Assembly: GCA_963665015.2 (NCBI GenBank)
Contig: CAXXSY010000004.1
Location: forward strand, 1,736,001 to 1,800,000
Length of the DNA stretch: 64,000 bases
Source: G963662655 sp963665015
GTDB taxonomy: Bacteria > Cloacimonadota > Cloacimonadia > Cloacimonadales > JAIOQZ01
Direction of reading: 5' to 3'
The position numbers were made by a program, and so were the translations under genes. Numbering within the stretch: position 1 is the first letter of the stretch; every line of letters begins with the position of its first letter. Under the pieces are notes generated by a model. That model was given only the letters and a program-made list of their open reading frames with translations. It made no database searches and had not been told where the DNA came from. Shown here in pieces: positions 7,962-16,044 of the stretch.

Positions 7962-8734
7962 GATTGTTTGTCGATCGATTCCTGCATGATCCTGGCGGCC
8001 TTCTTGCCGGAGCGCAGCATGCCGCCGAAGATCGGGCCCATGCGAAACGCGCCGTGGACGCCGTTCGCCGCCATGCCGCTGACGAACAGCCCCGGGAAGA
8101 TTTCGCGGGTGTTCTCGACGGTCGCCATCTCGCCTTCGCCGACGGCCAGCGAGCGTTCGCCCATGACCGCGCCGGTTTCAGTGCCGAGTTTTACGCCATT
8201 CTTCTGCGCAAGGATGTTCGCTATTTCGCACGGGTGGCCGGTGCCGTCCAGCACAGTCTTTGCCATGATCACCATCGGATCGACGTGCATCCCGATGTGC
8301 GCCACCGGCGTCCAGTTGATCACGATGCCGCTGACCTTCTCGTTCAGGAATACGACATCCTCGATCGCCACGCCGTTGAAGATCGTTACGCCGGCCTTCT
8401 TCGCGTGGTAGATGAGCGCCGCGGTCGCTTCCACGGAGTCGGCGGTGTAGTAGCCGTCCTGGTACTTCTCGTACGAGATGCCGTATTCGTCCAGGATGTG
8501 GATGGCTTCCTCTTGCACCACGATTTGGTTGAACAGCATAGCGCCGCCCCACATACCGCCGCCGGGCGCGAGTTTCTTCTCGAAGAGTGCGACTTTCTTT
8601 CCCGCTTTGGCGAGCGTTTCCGCGCAGACGAGCCCGGACGGTCCGCCGCCCACGATGGCAGCGTCGATGTTGAGCGCGTCCCGCATTTTCTTGAAAAAGG
8701 TTTCCAGAATTGCTTGTGAAACCAGTTGTTCCAT
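7958..8734 (-). CDS. thi4: Thiazole synthase Thi4, His (sulfide-dependent) type
   Basis: The 258-residue FAD/NAD-binding enzyme makes the ADP-thiazole half of thiamin from NAD and glycine. It has the Rossmann motif VGGGPSGLVCAE at residues 28-39, EKKLAPGGGMWGG, and the C-terminal GMAANGVHGAFRMGPIFGGM. In yeast THI4 a Cys donates its sulfur once and the enzyme is then spent. Here the aligned segment reads IGMHVDP, with His150 in place of Cys. That is as in archaeal homologues, which use free sulfide and turn over. It is the first gene after the TPP riboswitch. No thiS, thiF, thiG or thiH is in the operon, which fits this route. Confidence 0.95.
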   Translation of the reverse strand: MEQLVSQAILETFFKKMRDALNIDAAIVGGGPSGLVCAETLAKAGKKVALFEKKLAPGGGMWGGAMLFNQIVVQEEAIHILDEYGISYEKYQDGYYTADSVEATAALIYHAKKAGVTIFNGVAIEDVVFLNEKVSGIVINWTPVAHIGMHVDPMVIMAKTVLDGTGHPCEIANILAQKNGVKLGTETGAVMGERSLAVGEGEMATVENTREIFPGLFVSGMAANGVHGAFRMGPIFGGMLRSGKKAARIMQESIDKQS

Positions 8735-8799
8735 GATTCCCCCTTTTGGTGGTTGCCCGTGAGTCGGTTGATCGAAGGGGGGAGAAATTTTGAAGCAGT

Positions 8800-8878
8800 A
8801 GCTTGACTCCCTACGCCGGCATTACCCGGATCAGGTTCTTAGGGTCTAATCTCAGCCGCTACGAGCACCCCTGATTCT
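8800..8878 (-). promoter_or_regulatory. TPP riboswitch (THI element)
   Basis: On the minus strand, about 70 bases before thi4, the leader carries the classic aptamer blocks in order: GGGGTGCT, GCTGAGAT, ACCCTAAGAACCTGATC and GGGTAATGCCGGCGTAGGGA. These form the pyrimidine- and pyrophosphate-sensing arms. Binding of thiamin pyrophosphate should reduce expression of the whole thi4-thiE-thiC-thiD operon. The expression platform lies between 8735 and 8800; I cannot tell from sequence whether it acts on transcription or on translation. Confidence 0.96.
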
Positions 8879-8973
8879 TGAAGACAATTCTGCAACGGGT
8901 ACGGTTGCCGTCAATGGAAAAGATTGGGGGGGCTCCTGACGCCTGCTATATTCCTACCCTATCGATTTTTTCC

Positions 8974-9002
8974 TTTACAGGATTGATCCGGCTTCATATT
9001 TT
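8974..9002 (+). promoter_or_regulatory. Possible promoter of the TPR gene at 9027
   Basis: TTTACA (8974-8979) and TATTTT (8997-9002) are separated by 17 bases and end 24 bases before the start codon at 9027. The arrangement fits a sigma70-type promoter. Confidence 0.45.
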
Positions 9003-9026
9003 AAGAAAAAATGGAAGGCGGTGATC

Positions 9027-9854
9027 ATGAACCAAATCAACGAGCTTCTCGGAAAAGCGCTGCAATTGAAAATGGAAGGCAGGATATCCGAAGCGGTGGA
9101 AGTCTATCGGAAGATTCTGGAGATGGAGCCGGATCGGATCGATGTCCGGATCAGTCTGGCGGACCTTTACTATATCGTCGGCGACATGCAAAACGCCAAC
9201 AGTCTGTACGAATACGTGGTCGAAAAACAGCCACAGGATGTACTGGCGATGTACCGGCTCGGGATTGGCTATTTCCGCTCGACGCAGTTCGACAAAGCGA
9301 TCGGGATTTTCAAGCGGATCGTGGAATTCAATCCTGAAATCTATCTGGCGCACTACTGGCTGGGGCTTTCTTATTACCACACCGGCAGGCTGAAAAAGAG
9401 CATCGCCTCCTACGAAAAATTGCAGGAGAAGAGCGACCACGCCACGCTCGGTTACTACCAGCTCGGTATCGCCAGCAAGGCGGCCGGCAACTACAAGAAG
9501 GCGATCGAGTGCTTCGAGGCGATCGTAACGGAAGACCCCTCCATCGTGTCGGTGCAGTATCACCTTGGTATGTCGTACCTCAGCGCACAGGAATTGGAGA
9601 AATCGCTCGCGTGCTTCAACCATGTACTGAAGCTCGATCCGGAACACCGTGGTGCGAACGATATGCGAAAATACCTGATCGGTGATCAGGATATGCTATA
9701 CTCTTACGGTATCGACACGCAAGATGAGAAGAAAGAGATCAGTAAAGATGAAATCGAGGTGAACTACCATGTCGGCTCGGTTAATCGCGGGATTGCGGAG
9801 ATCAACAAGGCGGTTGATTACTTCAAGAAGCAATTGGAAAAGAAGGAAAAATAA
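9027..9854 (+). CDS. Tetratricopeptide repeat protein
   Basis: This 275-residue soluble protein consists almost entirely of TPR helices (about seven repeats across residues 1-215), for example EAVEVYRKILEMEPDRIDVR, KAIGIFKRIVEFNPEIYLA and KSLACFNHVLKLDPEH. The C-terminal 60 residues form a charged helix ending in YFKKQLEKKEK. TPR proteins act as scaffolds for protein-protein contacts; the partner is unknown. I chose ATG 9027, eight bases after GGAAGG (9013-9018), over the GTG at 9021. No signal peptide is seen. A strong terminator follows. Confidence 0.88.
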   Translation: MNQINELLGKALQLKMEGRISEAVEVYRKILEMEPDRIDVRISLADLYYIVGDMQNANSLYEYVVEKQPQDVLAMYRLGIGYFRSTQFDKAIGIFKRIVEFNPEIYLAHYWLGLSYYHTGRLKKSIASYEKLQEKSDHATLGYYQLGIASKAAGNYKKAIECFEAIVTEDPSIVSVQYHLGMSYLSAQELEKSLACFNHVLKLDPEHRGANDMRKYLIGDQDMLYSYGIDTQDEKKEISKDEIEVNYHVGSVNRGIAEINKAVDYFKKQLEKKEK

Positions 9855-9870
9855 CCCAAAACAGGTATGA

Positions 9871-9905
9871 AAAAACGGAGTCTCCGGTTGGGGACTCCGT
9901 TTTTC
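9871..9905. terminator. Bidirectional intrinsic terminator
   Basis: AAAACGGAGTC (9872-9882) pairs with GACTCCGTTTT (9893-9903) around a short loop. The stem is flanked by A and T runs, so it can end both the TPR gene (plus strand) and trxA (minus strand). Confidence 0.9.
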
Positions 9906-9918
9906 GTATCGAAAAGGT

Positions 9919-10230
9919 TTAGATGAACGATTTGATCCGGTCTTTCAGTTGACCTTTGGGCATTACGCCTACGATCGTGTCCTTTACCTCACCATCCTTG
10001 AATATGATAATGGTCGGAATGCTCATCACGCCGAACTGAAGCGCGATTTGTTGGGCTTCATCAACGTTCAGCTTGAAGAAATTCGCCTCGGTGATCTCCT
10101 CGGCAAGCTCCTTGATCGACGGCTCGATCATGCGACAGGGACCGCACCAGGGTGCCCAGAAATCCACCACGCATACGCCGCTTTTCGTCGATTCCCCGAA
10201 ATTATCGTTTGTCAGTGCCGACAGTGCCAT
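9919..10230 (-). CDS. trxA: Thioredoxin
   Basis: A 103-residue cytoplasmic disulfide reductase with the canonical active site FWAPWCGPCRM, the buried KLNVDE segment and the cis-Pro loop SIPTIIIFKDGE. It has the usual length, with no signal peptide. The start is preceded by GGAGGATAAT. A TTGACG hexamer (10283-10288, minus strand) with TACTCT 17 bases later may be its promoter. It could donate electrons to the peroxiredoxin at 2409, which is an inference only. Confidence 0.97.
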   Translation of the reverse strand: MALSALTNDNFGESTKSGVCVVDFWAPWCGPCRMIEPSIKELAEEITEANFFKLNVDEAQQIALQFGVMSIPTIIIFKDGEVKDTIVGVMPKGQLKDRIKSFI

Positions 10231-10371
10231 ATTATCCTCCGAATTCTGTATTTTTCGAAAGAGTATTGGACGTGGGATATTTCGTCAACAAAAATATTTT
10301 ATAGGGTCAATTAAATTGCGCGATCAGCTATTCTATGGGATTATGCTGCAACACATAAATAACTATTTTTC

Positions 10372-10400
10372 TTGACACACAATAATCAAAAAAGCAAAAT
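10372..10400 (+). promoter_or_regulatory. Probable promoter of the membrane-protein operon
   Basis: A perfect TTGACA (10372-10377) is followed after 17 bases by CAAAAT (10395-10400) in a very AT-rich stretch. The first ATG of the operon is at 10433. Confidence 0.5.
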
Positions 10401-10432
10401 TAAAAAATATGATTCAACAAAGCGGGGTATCT

Positions 10433-11536
10433 ATGAAGAAGGTGCTTATCTTACTCCTGCTGATGGGGTTGACTGCAGTCTGGATCGGGGCGCTGGAGTT
10501 CCAGGTGTTCGATCATCCCAACGACGACGGCTCGGGGATCGACCTGAAGTGGTCGTCGGAATCGGCCATCGACAGCATCCGCATCGAGCGCAGGACCGGC
10601 GAAGAGGGTTTTCGAACCATAGCCATGCTGGATAGCGGCAAAGATTGTTATCTCGACACCGACGAAATCCAGACCGGTTTGCAGTACGAATACCGGATCA
10701 CGACGCAGGACGCAAACGGCGCAGTCGTTGAGCAGGCGGCGGCATTTGCGACCGCGAAGGCGCAGTGGTTCAACACGGACAAGATTTCGCTCTTGATCAT
10801 GACGCTGATCCTTTCGACGGCGATCACCTTTTACATCCTATCGGCACGTAGCGGCAAGGACCTCTACATCCGTCGTATCAGCGGACTCGATTCGATGGAG
10901 GAGGCGGTCGGTCGCGCCACCGAGATGGGCAAGCCGATCCTGTTCGTGCCGGGCATCCTGGACCTGGACGACATGCAGACCATCGCCGGTCTGACCATCC
11001 TCGGGAAGCTCGCACAGCGCACCGCGGAGTACGACACGAAGCTGCTGGTGCCGGTGGCGCGTTCGATGGTTCTTTCCGCCGCGCGCGAGACGGTCAAGGA
11101 ATCGTACATGAAAGCCGGCAGGCCGGATTCGTTCATGCCCGACTCGGTCTTCTACCTGACTGACGACCAGTTCGGATTCGTGGCCGGGGTCGATGGCATC
11201 ATCCTGCGCGAGAAGCCCGCGGCGATCTTCCTCATGGGCGCGTTCTACGCAGAGTCGCTCATCCTGGCGGAGACGGGCTTCACCAGCGGCGCCATCCAGA
11301 CAGCCGGAACCGCCATGCCCAGCCAGTTGCCGTTCTTCGTGGCGGCGTGCGACTACACCCTCATTGGCGAAGAGCTCTTCGCCGCGTCCGCCTATCTTTC
11401 GAAAGATCCGCATCAACTGGGCAGTCTGAAGGGGCAGGACGTGGGCAAGGCGATATTCATGATCGTGCTGACTGTCGGCATTATCCTCGAGATATCAGGC
11501 GTACACTTTCTCAAAAATTTCCTCGTAGCACATTGA
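10433..11536 (+). CDS. Membrane protein with FN3-like N-domain and DUF6754-like domain
   Basis: First gene of a collinear run reaching 16705. The 367-residue product has a signal peptide (MKKVLILLLLMGLTAVWIGA), then a beta-sandwich that looks like fibronectin type III (residues 20-110, ending YEYRITTQDANG). A membrane helix follows near 125-143, then a domain of about 190 residues with FVPGILDLDDMQTIAGLTIL, LLVPVARSMVLSAARETVKE and SGAIQTAGTAMPSQLPFF, and a C-terminal membrane helix. From memory this resembles DUF6754, which has no known function. ATG 10433 is preferred over 10409 because it starts the signal peptide. Confidence 0.85.
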   Translation: MKKVLILLLLMGLTAVWIGALEFQVFDHPNDDGSGIDLKWSSESAIDSIRIERRTGEEGFRTIAMLDSGKDCYLDTDEIQTGLQYEYRITTQDANGAVVEQAAAFATAKAQWFNTDKISLLIMTLILSTAITFYILSARSGKDLYIRRISGLDSMEEAVGRATEMGKPILFVPGILDLDDMQTIAGLTILGKLAQRTAEYDTKLLVPVARSMVLSAARETVKESYMKAGRPDSFMPDSVFYLTDDQFGFVAGVDGIILREKPAAIFLMGAFYAESLILAETGFTSGAIQTAGTAMPSQLPFFVAACDYTLIGEELFAASAYLSKDPHQLGSLKGQDVGKAIFMIVLTVGIILEISGVHFLKNFLVAH

Positions 11537-11547
11537 CGGATTGAGAT

Positions 11548-12243
11548 ATGAAACGAAGAATACCACTACTCATCGCGTTTTTTGTCGGCGTACTGGTGAT
11601 CGTTGCCGAGTTTATTCCGCACAAGCCGTTCGGTTCGCTGACCGGCGGCCTGGAAGACTGGTTTATGATCATCGCCGGATTCGCCATTATACTGGGGCAG
11701 ATGAACCTGATCAAGGTGCATGTCCTCAAGATCAAGTACAAACAACCCAACTGGCAGTATTTCATCGTGACCATCGCCAGCTTCGCCGCAATGGTCGCCT
11801 TCGGGCTCTTCTGGGGAACCGAGGACAACGGCGGAATCTTCGGCGCGGGATCCGGTCTGGTGCAGAGCATCGGATCGAAGCCATTCGACTACCTCTTCAA
11901 CAACGTCTATCAGCACCTCTCGGCATCGATGTTCTCGCTCCTGGCGTTCTTCATTGCGTCGGCAGCGTATCGCGCGTTCATCGGCAGGACGACAGAATCG
12001 AACCTGCTGCTCATCGCGGCGGTTCTGGTCATGCTGGGAAGAACGAGCATGGGCAGCTTTCTGACCGGATGGCTGCCGGAAGCGCTCGGTTTCTTCCACT
12101 TGCCCAACCTCGCCGAATTTATCATGAAATACCCCAACACCGCCGGGCAACGCGCCATCATGATCTGCGCCGGACTCGGCATCATTGGCAGCAGCCTGCG
12201 GATTATCCTCGGCATCGAGCGATCCTACCTGGGAGGTGATTGA
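11548..12243 (+). CDS. Multi-pass membrane protein, unknown
   Basis: The 231-residue protein has about six membrane segments, for example IPLLIAFFVGVLVIVAEFIP near residues 5-24, WFMIIAGFAIILGQ and YFIVTIASFAAMVAFGLFWG, and it ends near the inner face. It begins 11 bases after the preceding gene. Its last base is the first base of the next start (TGATG), a sign of coupled translation. I do not recognise a characterised family. Its constant place between two membrane-anchored genes suggests that it is the integral core of a complex. Confidence 0.82.
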   Translation: MKRRIPLLIAFFVGVLVIVAEFIPHKPFGSLTGGLEDWFMIIAGFAIILGQMNLIKVHVLKIKYKQPNWQYFIVTIASFAAMVAFGLFWGTEDNGGIFGAGSGLVQSIGSKPFDYLFNNVYQHLSASMFSLLAFFIASAAYRAFIGRTTESNLLLIAAVLVMLGRTSMGSFLTGWLPEALGFFHLPNLAEFIMKYPNTAGQRAIMICAGLGIIGSSLRIILGIERSYLGGD

Positions 12244-13070
12244 TGAAAATCAGCCCTACCAACACGCGGCGTATCCTCTTCGCGCTGATCCTGCTCGGTG
12301 TCGCGTTCCCGCTTTTGATCAAGCTCGGGCTTCCCATCGAGACCTCCGAGAACGTCCGCATGGTGTATGACCTGGTCAACAGCCAGCCCGAGGGATCGCA
12401 CATCCTGATTTCGTTCGACTACGATCCCGCCAGCAAGCCGGAGCTGCATCCTATGGCCTACGCTATTGCGCGTAACGCGCTGGAACGCAAGTACAAGGTC
12501 GTATGCACCGCGCTGTGGCCCATGGGCGCCAGCCTTTGTGCCGAGACCTTCAAGCGGCTCAAGGAAGAGATGCCCGAGATCGAGGAAGGCGTCGATTTCG
12601 TGAACCTCGGCTACAAGGCGGGCGGAATCGTGACCATCCAGAAGATGGGTGCCGACATCCGCGACGTCTATCCCACCGACATGAGCCGTAAGCCGATCGA
12701 TGAACTGCCAATTATGAGCGGCGTCCGCAACCTGAAAGACTTCTCGTTCGTGTGCAGCATCTCGGCAGGCGATCCCGGACTCAAGCAATGGGTGATGGTG
12801 GCGCATGACAAGAACAAGGTCGTCACCACAGGCGGAGCCACCGCGGTCAGCGCACCGGCGATCCTGCCCTATATCAACGAACAGAAGCAGCTTCACGGTC
12901 TGCTGGGCGGACTCAAGGCCGCTGCGGAATACGAGAAGCTCTCCGGTCACATCGATATTGCTACCAGCGGCATGGACGCACAATCCATCGCGCACCTGAT
13001 CATCATAGCTTTCATCGCCATCGGCAACTACCAGTATCATTTCATTCGCAAGCGGAAGAAGGGGGAATAA
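12243..13070 (+). CDS. Membrane-anchored protein with soluble middle domain, unknown
   Basis: A 275-residue protein with hydrophobic helices near residues 8-28 and 245-265. Between them is a soluble domain (SHILISFDYDPASKPELHP, VNLGYKAGGIVTIQKMGADI, TGGATAVSAPAILPYI). The start overlaps the previous stop as TGATG, behind GGAGGTGAT. The soluble part and the C-terminal GLLGGLKAAAEYEKL loosely echo the domain of the 10433 product (GSLKGQDVGK after a similar segment), so the two may be distant paralogues. No known function. Confidence 0.82.
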   Translation: MKISPTNTRRILFALILLGVAFPLLIKLGLPIETSENVRMVYDLVNSQPEGSHILISFDYDPASKPELHPMAYAIARNALERKYKVVCTALWPMGASLCAETFKRLKEEMPEIEEGVDFVNLGYKAGGIVTIQKMGADIRDVYPTDMSRKPIDELPIMSGVRNLKDFSFVCSISAGDPGLKQWVMVAHDKNKVVTTGGATAVSAPAILPYINEQKQLHGLLGGLKAAAEYEKLSGHIDIATSGMDAQSIAHLIIIAFIAIGNYQYHFIRKRKKGE

Positions 13071-13708
13071 TGGAGCACTTCATGAACTGGCTCGGACTCT
13101 GGCTGGGCGCGCTGATGACGTTCGGCATCTACAGTTTCCTCTACAAGGACAACCCCTTCTACAAGGTCGCGGAACAGATTTTCGTGGGACTCTCCGCGGG
13201 ATACTGGTTCGTCTATACCATCTACTTCATCCTGATCCCCAACCTCTTCGACAAGCTTTCCTCCGATTTCGGCGCGCACTGGCTCCTGATCATTCCGGGT
13301 ATCCTCGGTATCATGATGCTCTCTCAGATTGTTCCAAAGTTGACCTGGCTCAGCCGTTATCCCATCGCGCTGATGATTGGCACAACCGCCGGTATCTCGT
13401 TCATGCGCTACATGAAGTCGGACGTTATCTCGCAGATGACCGCCACCATGATCAATCCCTTCAGCGGATCGGCAGCGGAGATCGCAGGTCAAATCCTGCT
13501 CGTGGCGGGAACGATCTGCGGCGTGATGTATTTCTTCTTCAGCAAGAAGCACGAAGGCGCGTTCGGCGTCGGTGCACGGATCGGTATCTACTTCCTGATG
13601 GTCAGCTTCGGTGCCGCGTTCGGCTACACGGCCATGGCGCGTATCTCGCTATTGATCGGGCGTTTACAGTTCCTCCTCTTCGAGTGGGGCCCCAACATCT
13701 TACCGTAG
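13070..13708 (+). CDS. Multi-pass membrane protein, unknown
   Basis: The 212-residue protein has about six membrane segments, including WLGLWLGALMTFGIYSFL, WLLIIPGILGIMMLSQI and ILLVAGTICGVMYFFF. Its start codon overlaps the preceding TAA by one base (TAATG). With the three genes before it, it makes a tightly packed module of two membrane-anchored and two integral proteins. The stop is 9 bases before the MobB-like gene. Confidence 0.82.
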   Translation: MEHFMNWLGLWLGALMTFGIYSFLYKDNPFYKVAEQIFVGLSAGYWFVYTIYFILIPNLFDKLSSDFGAHWLLIIPGILGIMMLSQIVPKLTWLSRYPIALMIGTTAGISFMRYMKSDVISQMTATMINPFSGSAAEIAGQILLVAGTICGVMYFFFSKKHEGAFGVGARIGIYFLMVSFGAAFGYTAMARISLLIGRLQFLLFEWGPNILP

Positions 13709-13717
13709 GAGAATTTT

Positions 13718-14470
13718 ATGAAGGTACTCAGTATCGCCGGATATCATCACACGGGCAAGACGACCGTCGCGGAGAACCTCATTCGGGAACTCCGCAGGCG
13801 CGAATTCACCGTCCAGTCGATCAAGGATATCCACAACGAGCAGTTTACCATGGAGAAGGTAGGCTCCAACAGTTGGCGTCATTGGGAGGCCGGCAGCGAG
13901 GTGATCTTCGCGCGCGGACTCACCGAGACCTATCAGGTCTGGCACAAGCAGCTCACGCTGGCTCAGATGCTGGATCGCCTGGACGCGGACTACGTGGTCG
14001 TCGAAGGGATGAAAGACGAGCCGCTTCCACGCATCCTCTGCGCGGAGAACCTCGATCAACTGGATGAGCTTCTGGACTCGACGGTTGTCGCAATTTCGGG
14101 AAAAGTGTCAAATAATTATGACAGCTATAAAGGCATTCCCATTCTTCATCCGAATAAAGATTTGAAAAAAATTGCAGATATTGTGGTGGCAAACGTGTTT
14201 AAAGTCTTGCCGATGGCTGATGATGCATGCTGCACGGCTTGCGGTTCTACATGCCGGGAAGCGGTGGGCAGAATCCTCGGCGGCGAGATGAAGCGATCCG
14301 ACTGCGTTGCGGAGTCGAAGAGGAAAATCTCGATCCGGATCGGCGACAGAGAGCTTTCAATGGTACCGTTTGTGCAAGACATCATCTACGATGCGATCCA
14401 CGGGATGATTAAAAACCTTAAGGGATTTTCGGATGACGATATCCGGATCGAACTGAAACCGGAACGGTAA
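13718..14470 (+). CDS. MobB-like P-loop GTPase with C-terminal Cys cluster
   Basis: The 250-residue protein opens like MobB (molybdopterin-guanine dinucleotide adapter): SIAGYHHTGKTTVAENLI is a Walker A P-loop, followed by QSIKDIHNEQF and DYVVVEGMKDEPLPRIL. After residue 165 it carries CCTACGSTCREAVGRILGGE and DC. This CxxCGxxC...DC pattern looks like an iron-sulfur or zinc site found in some archaeal and anaerobe MobB-like proteins. No other molybdenum-cofactor gene is in the window, so its true partner may be another metalloenzyme. The RBS is AGGAG, and the next gene starts 2 bases after its stop. Confidence 0.82.
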   Translation: MKVLSIAGYHHTGKTTVAENLIRELRRREFTVQSIKDIHNEQFTMEKVGSNSWRHWEAGSEVIFARGLTETYQVWHKQLTLAQMLDRLDADYVVVEGMKDEPLPRILCAENLDQLDELLDSTVVAISGKVSNNYDSYKGIPILHPNKDLKKIADIVVANVFKVLPMADDACCTACGSTCREAVGRILGGEMKRSDCVAESKRKISIRIGDRELSMVPFVQDIIYDAIHGMIKNLKGFSDDDIRIELKPER

Positions 14471-14472
14471 AT

Positions 14473-16044
14473 ATGGAACAGGTGGAGCAATTAGTAAGGG
14501 ATGTACGGGATTTACCCGAGAAGGAGCAAATCCCCGTATTGAATCGTATCAGCAAAATCTACTCTCAGATTTCGACGGAAAAAGCACGCGAATACGGCTT
14601 GAAGGCTCTCGACCTCGCGCGTCGTTACAACGAGCGTGAAGAAGAGTGCGACGCCCTGCGTTTCATCGGGATTTCCTACGGTATCGCCGGCAATTATCCG
14701 AAAGCGATCGAATACTACAACCTGAGTCTCGATCTTGCGATGGATATCGAGTATCTCGACGGTATCGCCAGTTGTTTCAACAATATCGCGGTAAACTACG
14801 CCAACTACGGTCAGAACGACATGGCGCTCGAATACTACCTGAAAGCGCTCGATATTCAACAGAAGCGGGAATCGAAAGACGGTGTGGCGATCTGCTTCAT
14901 AAACATGGGCGAACTCTACCAGAACTGGGGTCTCTACGATATCGCGCTGGATTATCAGCTCAAGGCGTTACATCTCGCCGAGGAACTCAGCGACCCCGCC
15001 ATAATGGCAGATCCGTTGTTGAACATTGGTGAGGTCTATTTTGCGATAGATAACTACGAGCGTGCACTGGAATATTTCCAACGAGGATACGAGCTTGTCT
15101 GCGAGTTGGGAATCAAAGAGCGGTGCGGCTTCGCGATGAACAACATGGGTAAGCTTTATTACAAGCTGCACAATCCGGAAAAGGCGATCTTGTGCTATCA
15201 GGAAGCGCTGGAGCTGAGCAAGGAGATCGGACATAAAGAGGGCATAAGTAGTAGCCTGAGTGGAATCGGGATGATCCATTACTCGAATGGCAATCATCAA
15301 GAAGCGATCCGATGTCTGCATCAAGCGCTCGAGATCAGCGAGAGCATCAATTTCCGTGAAAACACGGTGACCGCTCTGCGCTATCTTGGAAGAATCCATC
15401 GCAAGCTCAAAGACCTCAAGAGCTCCGAGAAATACCTGATCAGGAGCGTGGAAGCCGCGATCGAAGGGAATTTCCGCTACGAGCTCAAAGACAGCTATCA
15501 CGAGCTGTCGAAGCTTTATGCTGCTCTGGGAGAATTCGAGAAGGCGTATCAGTATCATCTGAAATTCTCCGCAGCCAATGACGAGCTTTTCAACGAAGAG
15601 AGCAACAAGAAGCTCGCGGAGATGCAGACACGTTTCGAGACCGAAAAGAAGGAAAAGGAAGCCGAGATTTACCGGCAAAAAAACGAGGAACTCGAAAAAT
15701 CGTACCTGATGCTGAAGAAGACGCAGCAGGAGGTCATCCAGCTCGAGAAGCGAAACTCGGCGCTGGCGCTGGCTGTCACCGCGCATCACGAACTGAACCA
15801 GCCGCTCATGGTGATGAAGGGAAATCTGGAGATGTTCGAGATGCTGGAAGAGACCCATAATCTCAGCGAAAGACAGAAGAAGCACCTCAACCGGATTGAC
15901 GTCGCCTTCAACCAGATGACGAAGATTCTGGAGAAGTTCAAGTCCGGCAACAACGTATCGTTTGGTCTTTACACCAAAAACACGGAGATGGTGATCTTCG
16001 ATGACGCACTCGATGGGGAAGAGCGGAACCGGGAAAACAAGTAA
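14473..16044 (+). CDS. TPR protein with HisKA-like H-box but no ATPase domain
   Basis: The 523-residue soluble protein has about nine TPR units (residues 10-390; for example AIEYYNLSLDLAMDIEYLDG and ALEYYLKALDIQQKRESKDG). A coiled coil follows (380-430, rich in KEKEAE), then a dimerisation/phosphoacceptor helix ALAVTAHHELNQPLMVMKGN with His439. The protein ends about 80 residues later. No N, G1 or G2 box of a HATPase domain is present. Full-length TPR histidine kinases of this build normally continue with one. It could be a phosphotransfer scaffold or a deaf kinase. The kinase-fold gene at 16001 overlaps its 3' end by 44 bases. Confidence 0.85.
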   Translation: MEQVEQLVRDVRDLPEKEQIPVLNRISKIYSQISTEKAREYGLKALDLARRYNEREEECDALRFIGISYGIAGNYPKAIEYYNLSLDLAMDIEYLDGIASCFNNIAVNYANYGQNDMALEYYLKALDIQQKRESKDGVAICFINMGELYQNWGLYDIALDYQLKALHLAEELSDPAIMADPLLNIGEVYFAIDNYERALEYFQRGYELVCELGIKERCGFAMNNMGKLYYKLHNPEKAILCYQEALELSKEIGHKEGISSSLSGIGMIHYSNGNHQEAIRCLHQALEISESINFRENTVTALRYLGRIHRKLKDLKSSEKYLIRSVEAAIEGNFRYELKDSYHELSKLYAALGEFEKAYQYHLKFSAANDELFNEESNKKLAEMQTRFETEKKEKEAEIYRQKNEELEKSYLMLKKTQQEVIQLEKRNSALALAVTAHHELNQPLMVMKGNLEMFEMLEETHNLSERQKKHLNRIDVAFNQMTKILEKFKSGNNVSFGLYTKNTEMVIFDDALDGEERNRENK

